Shown piece by piece: positions 33,466 to 43,548 of a DNA stretch of 64,000 nt. The DNA comes from Polyodon spathula (lineage: Eukaryota; Chordata; Actinopteri; Acipenseriformes; Polyodontidae). A program made the position numbers and the translations under genes. The DNA lies in contig NC_054548.1 in NCBI RefSeq assembly GCF_017654505.1, positions 33,493,774-33,557,773 on the forward strand. The letters are read 5' to 3'. Position 1 is the stretch's first letter, and every line of letters begins with the position of its first letter. The notes beneath the pieces were generated by a model that was not told the origin of the DNA, did no database searches, and saw nothing but the letters and a program-made list of their open reading frames with translations.

Positions 33466-33800
33466 TGTAACACAATTATACTTACAGTATAATTGTAAAT
33501 CTCAAAAAACTACTCACTTCTAAATCTTTTGTAGTCATCTTTGTATTACTTTAGTATAAATACATGTTAATTTGGATTCATATGTTGTTTTAGTCACTTT
33601 ATGTGAACGAAAGACACACATTTGCCTGTTTTCTCATTGGAAATAGTGATATTTTGAAATTTACCAGTCCTGGTCACAAAAGCAAAGTTTGTGGGGAATA
33701 ATAGCCATTTTCTATACTTTTGAGGCATAAGCAATTAGGAAATAATACTTACTACCCAGGAACAAAAAAAAAAAAAAAAAAAAATTGTTACACAGTGTAA
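33466..33800 (-). repeat. Interspersed repeat family R1, long copy
   Basis: It is the reverse complement of the copy at 39.4-39.7 kb over its whole length, from TTACACAGTGTAA at 33788-33800 to the TATAATTGTAAATCTC part on the left, with a 20-base A run at 33765-33784. No ORF is seen. Confidence 0.82.
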
Positions 33801-34042
33801 TAAAAAGGTAAATTGATCATTTTCCTTTGATTAGTAAACATTATTCCTAGTAGCTGTATTACCTGTAAGTTGTGTACCCTTGCTTCATTGTTTGTTAATA
33901 CCAAATCCAGACAAAAAAAAGCCATAGCTTCAAATTAGGTTACATGTTTAAGTTATGTAAATGTAGGACCTTTTTTTGTGTCATTTTTAAAAGCCAGCAG
34001 AAGTGCACATTTTTTCATTTAAATGCTTCGGTTTGCTTTTCC

Positions 34043-34282
34043 TTATAATGAATCTATTTTTATGTAACTTTCATAATCGGTAAGAAAATGTCTCGGTACT
34101 GCTAAATGTACCACCTCCAAGCCACCCAGGCATTGTCTTTCTTCTGGATGTCTTTGTAGTCGTAGTTTGCAATCATATAATAATGGATACTGCTGCACCT
34201 CATAAATGAACTTTTCATTATCATTGCTACATTCTGCGTCTTTCCCTAAATTCACTTTTCTGCTGTATGGTGGGCCATTCAA
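34043..34282 (-). pseudogene. MADF/Myb-like DNA-binding domain fragment
   Basis: The minus strand reads DNEKFIYEVQQYPLLYD, and in a shifted frame YDYKDIQKKDNAWVAW. This is the first two helices of a MADF domain, where the family reads W(x)EV instead. Such domains occur in the accessory protein of PIF/Harbinger transposons and in host transcription factors. The frameshift and isolation favour a transposon remnant. Confidence 0.5.
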
Positions 34283-34780
34283 AAAGAGACTGAAAGCAGC
34301 TCACAGATTTATAAAGCTTGAAATGTTGTATTGCTTTCTGTGACAGGATGACAGAGGGCTGAGGCTCAGAGACAATATAAAGTTAAAAACTAAAGGTCTT
34401 TATTTAAACAAAATAATCAAAGAAACAGGCACAAGGGCCAAAAGAAAGAGGTTCAAACACAAATAATCAAAATGAACTTACAAAATAAACAGTCAAGTTC
34501 CAGGTCTTTTAACACCAAACAATAAAACAAGCAAAAATGCCTTCTTTCTTCCCAAACACAAAACTCTCCAACACAAAGCAAACTCCCAAACAAAAGAACA
34601 CACCTCCAGCCAGGGCCTCTCCCCTGGCTTTTATCCCCTGTGGCTGGAGCCCAATTAATCAATAATCATTCAATTAGAGCTCCAGCCACATTCTCACATG
34701 TTTTCCTGGCAGGGAGAAATTTAACCCCCTCCCTGCCAGTTCCAAACACATTCATATAGACGGGGCAGTTCCCCGTCACA

Positions 34781-34813
34781 TATCTCCCCCCCCCCCCCCC
34801 CCCCCCCCCCCCC
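34781..34813 (-). promoter_or_regulatory. Polypurine tract (minus-strand sense)
   Basis: The plus strand reads TATCT followed by 28 C residues. On the sense strand this is a G-run ending GAGATA, immediately before the 3' LTR that starts TGTGACGGGG. Confidence 0.8.
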
Positions 34814-35254
34814 TTTGTGCCAAGCACACATGGCCCCAACGGCCACCTCCCCCCTCAAGTCCCAAAATTATTTGTCCAGTCCTGGGATGGGGAGACGTCC
34901 GTGGTCCATGGGGGCAGCCAAGGTGGAATATCTTTTTCCCCATCTGACGTCCTCCCAGCGGGACTGAACCCTCGTGACCGGGCTCCCTCTGGTGGCGGAG
35001 GCGGGAATGGCGGCCCGGCTCCCTCTGGACCCCCTGGCCCCTCCGGCGACGCTGGTGACGCTGGACCTCCTGGCGACGCCGGACCCCCTAGCTCTCGGGA
35101 CAGTAGTTCTATCCTCTCTAACTCTCTGGACAGCAGCACCTTCCCCCTGGGCGATGGCAGGCCAACAGCGACCCCAGGCAACAGTGGACCAGCAGCGACC
35201 CCAGGCAACGGCGGACCAACAGCGACCCCAGAAGAAAGCACACTGAGAATTTCT

Positions 35255-36385
35255 CTAGGCGATGAGGGTAACCCCAGGCGATGCGGGCAGGCAGGCAACC
35301 CCAGGCGATGCGGGCAGGCAGGCAACCCCAGGCGATGCGGGCAGGCAGGCAACCCCAGGCGATGCGGAGCAGTTGGCCTCCCGAGGAGATGGAAAACCAG
35401 CGTCCCTAAGTGAAGTGGTCAGAGCATCCTTGGGCAGTGTTGTGCCTCTTAGCCGCCGGGCAGCTTGTCTCCGCACTCCCCTCAGCAGCTGGTACAGAGG
35501 CTGGGAGGGACCTCCAGCATCTTCTGCTGGCGGTGAAGGAAGAGACAGCGCCCGCTGTTCCCCCTCTGCTAGCGGTGGAGGAAGAGACAGCTCCGGCTGT
35601 TCCCCCTCTGCTTGCGGTGGAGGGAGAGACAGCGCCCACTGTTCCCCCTCTGCTGGCGGTGCAGGGAGAGACAGCTCTGGCTGTTCTCCCTCTGCTGGCG
35701 GTGGAAGCACCAGCAGGCACTCTTCCCCTACTGGTGGAGGTGGGAGTGACGGGTAGTCCTCCCCCAAGGGTGGAGGTGAGACCAGCAGGTAATCCTCCTC
35801 TGCTGGTGGTGGTGGTGGGAACAGCCTGTATTCTTTCCCTGCGGGTCCCTTCATCCCTGGGCCTGTAGGCTTCCCCTTCTTGGGCCGTGGACGCAGCAGC
35901 TCCTCCCACTCGGGCCGTGGACGCATCGACGACTCCCGCTCGGGCTCCTCCCCCTCAGGCTGTGGACGTTCGGGCTCCTCCCTCTCAGACTGTAGACGTT
36001 CGGGCTCTTCCTCTCTGGGCTCTGGGAGCGGCGGCTCCCCCTCTCTGGGCGACAGCAGTGGCTCCACCCCCATTTCTTCAAGGTGGGGGATATCTCTCAT
36101 GTCTGTCGCCAGGTATGCCAGGATCATGATGAATATTTCCTGGAGGACCCCTGGTGATGCTCTCTCTCCCACTCCTCCCACCTCTCCCCATCTCGATGCC
36201 ACAGCGTGTTGATGGAGATTGGAAGGTCGTGGAAGAGGTCTGCTCCAGGGTGCACTAACCACTCCCAGATCTCCAGTGATGGTTGTATTGGTGGGGTGGC
36301 TGTTGAGGATGGGGTTGGTAGATGCTCCTGGTCTTCCTTGCCACACCAGGTGCACCACGGGAACAAGCTCGCTGGGTCCTCCCAC
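35255..36385 (-). CDS. Gag-like E/P-rich repeat protein of the small LTR element
   Basis: This 376-residue frame is the longest of its family in the window. Residues about 80-100 hold LQEIFIMILAYLATDMRD, the counterpart of the VLNYLAADMGG segment elsewhere. An acidic E/P/R-rich part follows (EEPERPQPEGEEPE), then 14-residue LPPPxAEGEQPELS units, and near the end 9-residue SPGVACLPA units. The zinc knuckle lies upstream in an adjacent frame (36366-36124: CTWCGKED, with the His and last Cys lost), so the original protein was longer and frame-broken in this copy. I know no described protein with this layout. Confidence 0.6.
   Translation of the reverse strand: MGGPSELVPVVHLVWQGRPGASTNPILNSHPTNTTITGDLGVVSAPWSRPLPRPSNLHQHAVASRWGEVGGVGERASPGVLQEIFIMILAYLATDMRDIPHLEEMGVEPLLSPREGEPPLPEPREEEPERLQSEREEPERPQPEGEEPERESSMRPRPEWEELLRPRPKKGKPTGPGMKGPAGKEYRLFPPPPPAEEDYLLVSPPPLGEDYPSLPPPPVGEECLLVLPPPAEGEQPELSLPAPPAEGEQWALSLPPPQAEGEQPELSLPPPLAEGEQRALSLPSPPAEDAGGPSQPLYQLLRGVRRQAARRLRGTTLPKDALTTSLRDAGFPSPREANCSASPGVACLPASPGVACLPASPGVACLPASPGVTLIA
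35263..35760. repeat. Coding tandem repeats (27-bp and about 42-bp units)
   Basis: GCGATGCGGGCAGGCAGGCA with seven more bases forms a 27-bp unit in four copies from 35279 back to 35370. From 35560 to 35700 a unit of about 42 bases (GCTGTTCCCCCTCTGCT...) repeats four times. Both keep the minus-strand frame. Confidence 0.85.
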
Positions 36386-36519
36386 AGGGCTTGGGTTGGT
36401 AGTGGCAGCTGCTGCTGCTTCCTCTACCTCTGCCTTTTGCCCATTCTGCTCAACAACTTTTCAAAAATTCCCAAAAAATTCAAAAAAAAAATACTGATCT
36501 GAGCCTCTACGTGGCACTA

Positions 36520-36536
36520 TCTCGTTTCTGACACCA
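36520..36536 (-). promoter_or_regulatory. Primer-binding site, tRNA-Leu-like
   Basis: On the sense strand TGGTGTCAGAAACGAGA lies two bases after the end of the 5' LTR. Its first 11 bases complement the 3' end TTCTGACACCA that I associate with a vertebrate leucine tRNA. The same 11 bases occur at the primer sites at 14.6 and 31.5 kb. Confidence 0.65.
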
Positions 36537-36980
36537 AGTGTGACAGGATGACAGAGGGCTAAGGCACAGAGACAAGGTAAAGTAAAAAACTAAAGGTCTT
36601 TATTTAAACAAAATAATCAAATAAACAGGCACAATGGCCAACAGAAAGAGGTTCAAACACAAATAATCAAAATGAACTTACAAAATAAACAGTCAAGTTC
36701 CAGGTCTTTTAACACCAAACAATAAAACAAACAAAAAGGCCTTCTTTCTTCCCAAACACAAAAACTCTCCAACACAAAGCAAACTCCCAAACAAAAGAAC
36801 ACACCTCCAGCCAGGGCCTCTCCCCTGGCTTTTATCCCCTGTGGCTGGAGCCCATTTAATCAATAATCATTCAATTAGAGCTCCAGCCACATTCTCACAT
36901 GTTTTCCTGGCAGGGAGAAATTTAACCCCCTCCCTGCCAGTTCCAAACACATTCATATAGACTAGGCAGTTCCCCATCAA

Positions 36981-38589
36981 ACTCTTCATCTTTATTTCTC
37001 ATGGAAATGACAAAAATAAATCCAGAGGAGACTGTTTAACTCGTCCTAGAAAGTACATTAAATGTAAATCTACCTTTTTCTTGGAGACAGTTTTGTAGGA
37101 TAGTCACAGCCCATTTAGAAGCCTTTTTTCTGTGTGTGTGTTTTTTTTTTCCATTTTCAGTCAACGAGTTGTTTCCGTTGTGGTTCACTGTGCCGTTTCT
37201 GGTTTTTTTTGGAATTGCTGGTACTTTGTCCGGGTCAGGAAATGAATCTTCATACCATTCTTCAACAGTTTTTCAATTAAAAGATGTACGGGTTACTTAT
37301 AGATATTAAATGTTACAGAATTAGGACAGGTAAGTGGCAGAAGAATTTAAATCAAAGGTGATGTGTCTGTTGAAAGGTTGTGCGGGATTAATGTATGTCT
37401 GCTAGAACACAGCTAACCAATCAGGGAGTAGGATTTTTCCAAGCAGGTTTATAATTGTTTTTATATGGTAGTAGGCCTGGTGTATATTAAATGTTTATTT
37501 TTGTCCCATTCTTGATACATTATGGTTATACCTAGAGACTCTGTATACTTTCCTAAAAATACATGTTTATAAACATGAGTTTAAATTGGGGCAATAGTAA
37601 GTAGGGTTTAGTAGTTTATGAATTTGCTTGCTGCTCGTTCAATGTGATGACTTAGTTGATATTATTTCTTTGGTAGGACAAAAAATAATGCCTACCTGGC
37701 TCCTCGGATTCATTTAGTCACATTATTAATTTGTCTGCTTATCACCTTGTTATAAATGGTGTGTTTGGCCCATTATATTAAATTAGGGTATTCTAAACAA
37801 ACTGCCAATATGCTACATGTGTAAAATATGATATTTGCAGGTACATTAAAATTGAATAACATGAGAAACTTATTTTTAGCAAACCTTTCTGTGACATATT
37901 TTGACATTTTTATAGCTGGTTGTGGCTACCACTGTTTGAGTCAGTGCTGGAGACAAATCTGTTATGGAGATCCTTAAGACAGCCTGGCTGGGGTTGGGTG
38001 GAGCCAGCTGTTAAACTGAGACACTCGTAACAGGCATTATTAAGCTGTGTTTTGTCTTAACTAGGCAGGGGAGCAATAGTTGCCAAGTTGAATTATTTTA
38101 CAAACAAGAAAAATTGAGCTGGGCGGGTAGTCAAATGTACATTCTGTGTCAGTACAGCATTAAAAAAAAAAGTGTTTAATTAAACTTAATTAAACCATCA
38201 TTGTTGGTGTAAACAAATGATGATCTGCATAATCCTGCGTTGAAAACTAGATCTGTCAAATTGCTTTACTGTGTGGTGCAGCAAAAGTAAATCAGGCAAA
38301 AGCACCATTTCACTTTTACAGCTGAGTGACTTCCAGTGTACCACTGGCTGGGTAGAAACTAAATGTAGACATTGGTAGAAAAGCTGGAACCAGGTATGCC
38401 TCCTGAAGGGGTGAAGTTGATTACATTAAAAAAAAAAATGCCATTCATCTTGAACTCTGTTATAACTTTTTTATATTTCCATAGCCTTTGTAGTTCTGAA
38501 CATCATTTGAAAAGAAATGAATACCTCCACCCCAACAAACAAAAACTGGAAGACATGCAGGGTGATTCATAAGCTGTGCACTTGGGGCT
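36981..38589. other. Unassigned AT-rich sequence
   Basis: I see no repeat or gene over 1.6 kb. This is one of the longest apparently unique stretches of the window. Confidence 0.4.
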
Positions 38590-38980
38590 GTGAGTACTGA
38601 GGAACTGTGGACATCTGCCTCTTTATACCTGAACAATCCTCTGGCTAAAGTGTGTCACAGAGTGTTTGTCAGACATTTCTGTTTTGCATATCATCCTCTG
38701 TGCATGTTCAAAGGTATGGGTGACTCCATTGTTAAACAAGATGGTTATGGTTTTGACCATACTTGTGTTTTCCAGACAGCAGGAAACAGCTTGAAGCTTC
38801 CTTATTGCCCCATTGATGAGACCAGTGGCGATGTCAATGTTCTTGCGAGGAACCAGTTTGCAGCCTATTTTGACTCGTATGATAGTTTCCAGTCCAGCTG
38901 TACAACTGCAGTCAGCTTTGTAGGCATTCATCAGCACATTTCACTGGAAGTTAAAAGGGCAGTCCACAGTCCATAAGATG
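38590..38980 (-). pseudogene. Helitron-type (PIF1-like) helicase fragment
   Basis: The minus-strand frame 38937-38623 reads TAGLETIIRVKIGCKLVPRK and then NIDIATGLINGAI. The pattern ikiGakVMLxxNid...GLxNGaxG is a late motif of PIF1-type helicases, and the Cys-containing KIGCK variant is common in Helitron copies of fishes. Translation before the Met has a stop, and the ATP-binding part is absent. I see no Helitron 3' hairpin nearby. Confidence 0.68.
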
Positions 38981-39405
38981 AATGTCCTCTCCATGCGTAT
39001 GATCAAGCACAGCAGTCTGCATCTGGTTACAGGCATCTACAGTAGGCCTGAAATAGCTAGGTGGCTATTTTTTTTAATTAGCAGTGGGAGAAAACCACAT
39101 CAGCAAGTAAAGTAGAATCTGCCAGAAATGACAGACGCTGTATCTACTATAGAGACTAATGACAGCAAAACAAATACAAAATAAAAACAAGGGAAACGCA
39201 GATTTTCTCTAGAAAGCTGGGAGTCTTTATATAAATGGATTTTATATTTTTAAACACTGTAATAACAGAGTTCTGCTTGTGAAGCATCCACACTATAATT
39301 TGACAGAACAGGTGATTTATTTATTTGCACTGTGCAGAACGTTATTTTCTCCCATTAGTGCTTGACCCTCGCAGCATTCATGGAATCGCCACCTGTGCCC
39401 CTTTA
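38981..39405. other. Unassigned sequence
   Basis: No gene or repeat recognised. Confidence 0.4.
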
Positions 39406-39740
39406 TTACACTGTGTAACAAAATTTATTTTTTTTTGTTCCTGGGTAGTAAGTGTTATTTCCTAATTGCTTATGCCTCAAAAGTACAGAACATGGCTATT
39501 ATTCCTCACAAACTTTGCTTTTGTGAACAGGACAGTGATATTTCAAAATATCACTATTTCCAATGGGAAAACTGGCAAATGTGTGTCTTTTCGTTCACAT
39601 AAAGTCAGAAAAAAACAACATATGAATCCAAATTAACATGTATTTATACTAAAGTAATACATAATTGTATAATTGTAAATCTCGAAAAACTACTCACTTC
39701 TAAATCTTTTGTAGTCATTTTTGTATTACTTTAGTGTAGA
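39406..39740 (+). repeat. Interspersed repeat family R1, long copy
   Basis: It starts with the palindrome TTACACTGTGTAA (39406-39418) and contains AGTGATATTTCAAAATATCACT (39534-39555), a 10-bp stem with a 2-base loop, in the middle. It ends near TACTTTAGTGTAG. It matches 33466-33800 in reverse and 8503-8643 in part. Confidence 0.82.
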
Positions 39741-40635
39741 ACGCAGTAATTCACAGTCACAACAGTCCACGAGCTCACTGAACATTTTAGTTTAAGGCCT
39801 TTTTAAATATAGCAAACTGTCTTTCTCAACTCCTGGTTTATTTATTTACCCAACTCCTTAAGCTGTGGCTCCTGGATTTCCCTGTCGGCTAACACTGTCT
39901 CTGGAACTTTCCTAGCTTCCCTTTGGGGTGCTTGATAAACTGTAGCTGAATTTGGTTGGTTTCACTGTGTCTGTGACTGGCTCTCCTGCACTGCTCTGCG
40001 CTGCTTGTCTGCTGAATCAGGAAGAGAGAGTGCACTCACATAAACTATTAAACTGACCTCTGCCCTTTAGGGGGTGGAGCCGGGAGGATCATTAAAGTAG
40101 CAGTCCCTTTCATTTTAAACACATAGTAATGCAGCTAGTCTTTTTGCCGCCGCTGCAACTTCTCTGAGCACTTTGTTACCTTTTTTGCATAGCTCGTTTT
40201 TTTTTTTTTTTTTTACTTCGGTCAAAGGTGTGCAATTTACAAGGACAATTAAATGGTACTCCTTTGAGTGTACAATACATCTTTTCAGACGCTCGCCATT
40301 AAAATACATTATCTTTAACACAGGATTTGCACATCAAAGGAGAGTAGAAGTGAGTAAACTCTGTATTCCTTATATGAGAAGTGGGTAAACGATATAGTGC
40401 CCAAATTCAAAGTGGGTAAACGCCGTTTACCTGCATATACCCTTGTTGTACACCACTGAGTAAAACTCCAATGAAAAGTTCAGTTACAGTTGTGACATAC
40501 ATTACCCATTTATACAGTCAGGATTTTTGACTGGACCATTAGCAGTGTGTCACACTCCTGTGACTGAAATCACAACTCTCCAGTCAGAAGCAGAGGGCGC
40601 TAACCGCTACTCCACAGATGCTGCAAGCAAAGGAT
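39741..40635. other. Unassigned sequence
   Basis: There is a T run at 40199-40215, and otherwise no recognisable feature. Confidence 0.4.
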
Positions 40636-40691
40636 CACTAGTGTCTTGTAACTTTACTTTTTTCGTTACGAGACACTGGTGTAAACATCTT
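40636..40691. repeat. Inverted repeat at the left side of the DIRS element
   Basis: CACTAGTGTCTTGTAAC (40636-40652) and GTTACGAGACACTGGTG (40675-40691) are complementary at 15 of 17 positions with a 22-base loop. It lies just before the GC-rich 5' part of the DIRS element. Confidence 0.6.
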
Positions 40692-40813
40692 CGGCGCCAG
40701 CTAGAGCCTGGCATCGACCATTCCTACCTTCGGCACCGACCTTGGAACAGGTCCACTCGGCACCAACTGTTCGGTATCGACAGCGCTTTCCTTGATGCTG
40801 TTCCCGGCACGGA

Positions 40814-41020
40814 TTGATTCAGCACTGGTGAACCTTTTCGGAGCCGTCTACAGCCCGGCACCGACCGCGCTACACGTTGGCACCGACCTCGGCACCGATT
40901 GACTCAGCACCGACAGTGCTCTCCTCGACACCAATCCTGGCCCCGACTAATTCGGCACAGGTGAATCGCTCTAAAGCGTCTACAGCCCGGCACCGACTGC
41001 ACTACTATTGGCACCGAGCG
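40814..41020 (+). repeat. Imperfect duplication in the DIRS leader
   Basis: Two segments, about 40814-40890 and 40946-41020, share the order CAGCAC/CGGCAC...GTGAA...CGTCTACAGCCCGGCACCGAC...TTGGCACCGA, offset by about 132 bases. The GGCACCGAC motif recurs throughout 40720-41020. Confidence 0.6.
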
Positions 41021-41042
41021 CAGCAGCTTCACCTGCAATGCC

Positions 41043-42343
41043 ATGTCGGTCCAGTCAACTAGGTCCTCTGCTGGGTTCCACCAGTGTGACCAGTGCGCAG
41101 CTAAGCTACCAAGGCAGGATGAGCACCGGTCCTGCGCCAGATGCCTAGGGCCAAAGCACGCTGCCAAAGTACTGGCAGGTGAGCTGGACTGCTCTCCCTG
41201 TAGGAAGTTCTCGAGGAGAACTAAGCGACAGAGAGCAGCCCTATCCCCAGCAGAATCTCTGTCCTCGAGCCATGGGAGAATGAGATCAGTGGTCCAAGAG
41301 CCTCCGCAGAGGTCATCTAGGACCCCCCTGCTACAGTGACCAGTGAGCTCTCACTTTGTGGAACTGTAAGGGTTCAGCAGACCATGCTGGAGACCCCACG
41401 GTTTCGTTCCCCATCCCCTCTGCCTAGACCCCCTAGCCCAGACAAACTGTCCTTTACCGCGTCCAGATCGGACATCTCGGACCAAGCCACCTCCATCGGG
41501 CAGGCCACGTGGGGGGCTCCTTACCACCCTTACCACACGTGTCGCAGAGGGAGGAGTTCCTGGCCCTGATGCAGCATGCAGCTGCAGCCACAGCCATTCC
41601 CTGGCTGGCAGAACAGGAGAAAAAGGGGAACCGCTTCCTCCAGCAGAAAGGGCACCCACAGCATGCCCTCCCTTTCTGCCAGGACTTCCTGGAATTGGTG
41701 CGCTCCTCCTGGAGCAACCCAGCATCTGCACTCTCAGCCTCCAGAACAGCCTTTGCTTCAGAGAACAGTCTCTGCTTCATAAAGCTGGAGCCCAAGAGCG
41801 GGCCTAGGCACATTCCCCACTATCGGGGACACGGTCATGGTGTTGGTGCAAGGTTCCACCTTCACCAAGGGGGATAAGTACCCAACTTGTCCGTCCAAGC
41901 CTTGCAGGACAACGGATGCGATACTCAAAAAAGCTTACGAATCGGCAGCGCTGTCAGTCACAGCAGCAAATGCCATGGCCATACTGGTGCTTTACCAGAA
42001 CCAGCTGGCAGAGAGACTGCAGGAAAGAGGTACAGAAGCAGACATAGGGGAGCTCCAGGCAGTAGCTAAGGCGATGACTGACCTAATGGGGGAGTTAGGT
42101 CAGGCATCAGGGACGATGGTGGCCGCCTGCCGGCATTTGTGGCTGACACAAGCCAAGGTCGTGGAGACCGAGAAGGTGGCGCTACTGGACGCCCCCATTA
42201 CACTGGGAAAGACTTTTGGAGCAACCATTGATGTGAGCCTTGAGAGGTCCCACAAGGCCACAAGGTCGCCTCCTTTTGTGGCTTCCGGCTTACCGTCAGA
42301 GCCCATGTTGGCATTCACAGCCTGTTGGGGTGAAAGGGTCTGA
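41043..42343 (+). pseudogene. DIRS gag-like ORF1, broken
   Basis: Frame 41043-41339 has CDQCAAKL..QDEHRSCARCLG, then HA and CSPC, a cysteine/histidine cluster typical of DIRS ORF1. Frame 41509-41877 has REEFLALMQHAAAATAIPW and LPFCQDFLELVRSSW. Frame 41837-42343 has AYESAALSVTAANAMAILVL and ACRHLWLTQAKVVETEKVAL before LDAPI. These blocks match the normal order of the protein, so three frames represent one decayed ORF. It is expected to coat element RNA. Confidence 0.75.
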
Positions 42344-42396
42344 ACACCGCCCTCCACCGCAGAGTAAACAAGCAGGCAGAGACAGAGGGAGAGCCA

Positions 42397-43345
42397 GTGG
42401 CAGGGGACCACCGCAGGCCAGGGGTAACCGGTTCTCCGGCTGAGAGCCCAAGGGAGACCGTCCCTGAGGGGCTCCATCTGCCACCAAACCCCCCCACAAC
42501 CAGACTGACCAACGGCAACAACCCATGGCAAGGCTGCACCCACTCGACAATGAGACACGGATTCACTCTAAAATTGCTCATAGGTCCACCACCCTTCAAG
42601 GGTGTGCTCCTCACCACCGTCGAACCAGTGAAAGTGATATTCCTTCATCAGGAGATCGCTAATCTTCAAAGGAAGAACGCTGTACGCTTGGTAAGTCCAA
42701 GCGATACCCTCAGCGGCTTTTACTCCAGGTACTTCCTGGTGCCCAAAAGGGACGGTGGTTTCAGACCAACTGGACCTCAGGGTCCTCAACTTCTTCCTCA
42801 AACAGAGGAAGGTCAACATGTTGACAGGACAGAGTATCATCCAGTCTTTCCAACTGGGCGACTGGTTCACATCGATTGACCTGCAAGACGTCTACTTTCA
42901 CGTCCTGTTCCGTCCCGCACACAGAAAATATCTGAGCTTCACCTTTCAAGTCAACGCATATGAATTCTGCATGCTGCCTTTTGGCCTCTCGCTGGCGCCC
43001 CGCACTTTTTCAAAGTGCATGGATGCAGCACTGGCTCCACTCAGTTTGTGGGGTATTCAGATCCTGAACTATCTGGATGATTGGCTAGTTTGCACGCATT
43101 CAAAAGCGCGCACAGAGGCACACACAAAACAGGTTATAGATCATATGACGAAGTTAAGGCTCTCAATACATCAACAGAAGAGCAACTTTGTACTGTCTCA
43201 GTCCACAGTGTTCCTGGGGATCAAACTGAAGTCTGTGAGCATGCTTGCCTCACTGTCGGATTCAGTCGTTGGAGGCCACGCTCTCCCTATACAGAGAGTA
43301 CGCTCTCCTACAGGTCAAAGTATATCAGGTTGTTTGGGCTGATGG
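42397..43345 (+). pseudogene. DIRS reverse transcriptase, broken
   Basis: An N-terminal piece lies at 42540-42750 (RKNAVRLVSPSDTLSGFYSR and FLVPKRDGGFRP), followed by a frame change into 42755-43342. That frame carries DWFTSIDLQDVYFHVLFRPA, FCMLPFGLSLAPRTFSKCMD and the catalytic ILNYLDDWLV. The metal-binding Asp residues of both RT motifs are intact. C-terminal to this is FVLSQSTVFLGIKLKSVSML, then a shift. Confidence 0.85.
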
Positions 43346-43548
43346 CAGCCGCCTCGAGAAACCTTCTACTAGGGCTGCTGAGAATGCACCCGCTTCAAAC
43401 CTGGTTAAATAAGCTCAAGGTGCACCCGGTCTGAGATCAGTACCGGCTGGTGCGAGTGTCCAGACAATGGAGGAAGACACTGGAGTGGTGACTCCATCAT
43501 GGCAATCTGCGCCTCAGATCTCTCCTCAGATCCCCTCACAGAAGGGAA

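Larger units (their letters stand above)
34339..36980 (-). mobile_element. Complete small LTR retroelement (family C), gag-like only
   Basis: LTRs of about 442 bases at 34339-34780 and 36539-36980 are nearly identical, so insertion is fairly recent. In minus-strand sense the order is 5' LTR (right), spacer, primer site (36536-36520), a 1.76-kb interior with the gag-like frame, a G-run polypurine tract (complement of 34781-34813), and the 3' LTR (left). There is no protease, RT, RNase H or integrase, and no space for them. I find no clean target duplication: flanks CTTTC on the left and AACTC on the right differ. Confidence 0.88.

Noticed and set aside
34817..35413. Collagen-like plus-strand frame (GPPGPSGDAGDAGPPGD)
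   Set aside because: It is antisense to the proline-rich repeats; Gly-Pro periodicity is a by-product, and no Gly-X-Y run of useful length or signal peptide exists.
34339..36980. Endogenous retrovirus
   Set aside because: No protease, RT, integrase or envelope is present; the element is better described as a gag-only LTR retroelement.
38590..38976. 128-residue plus-strand frame
   Set aside because: The opposite strand carries the conserved helicase motif, so this is a shadow.
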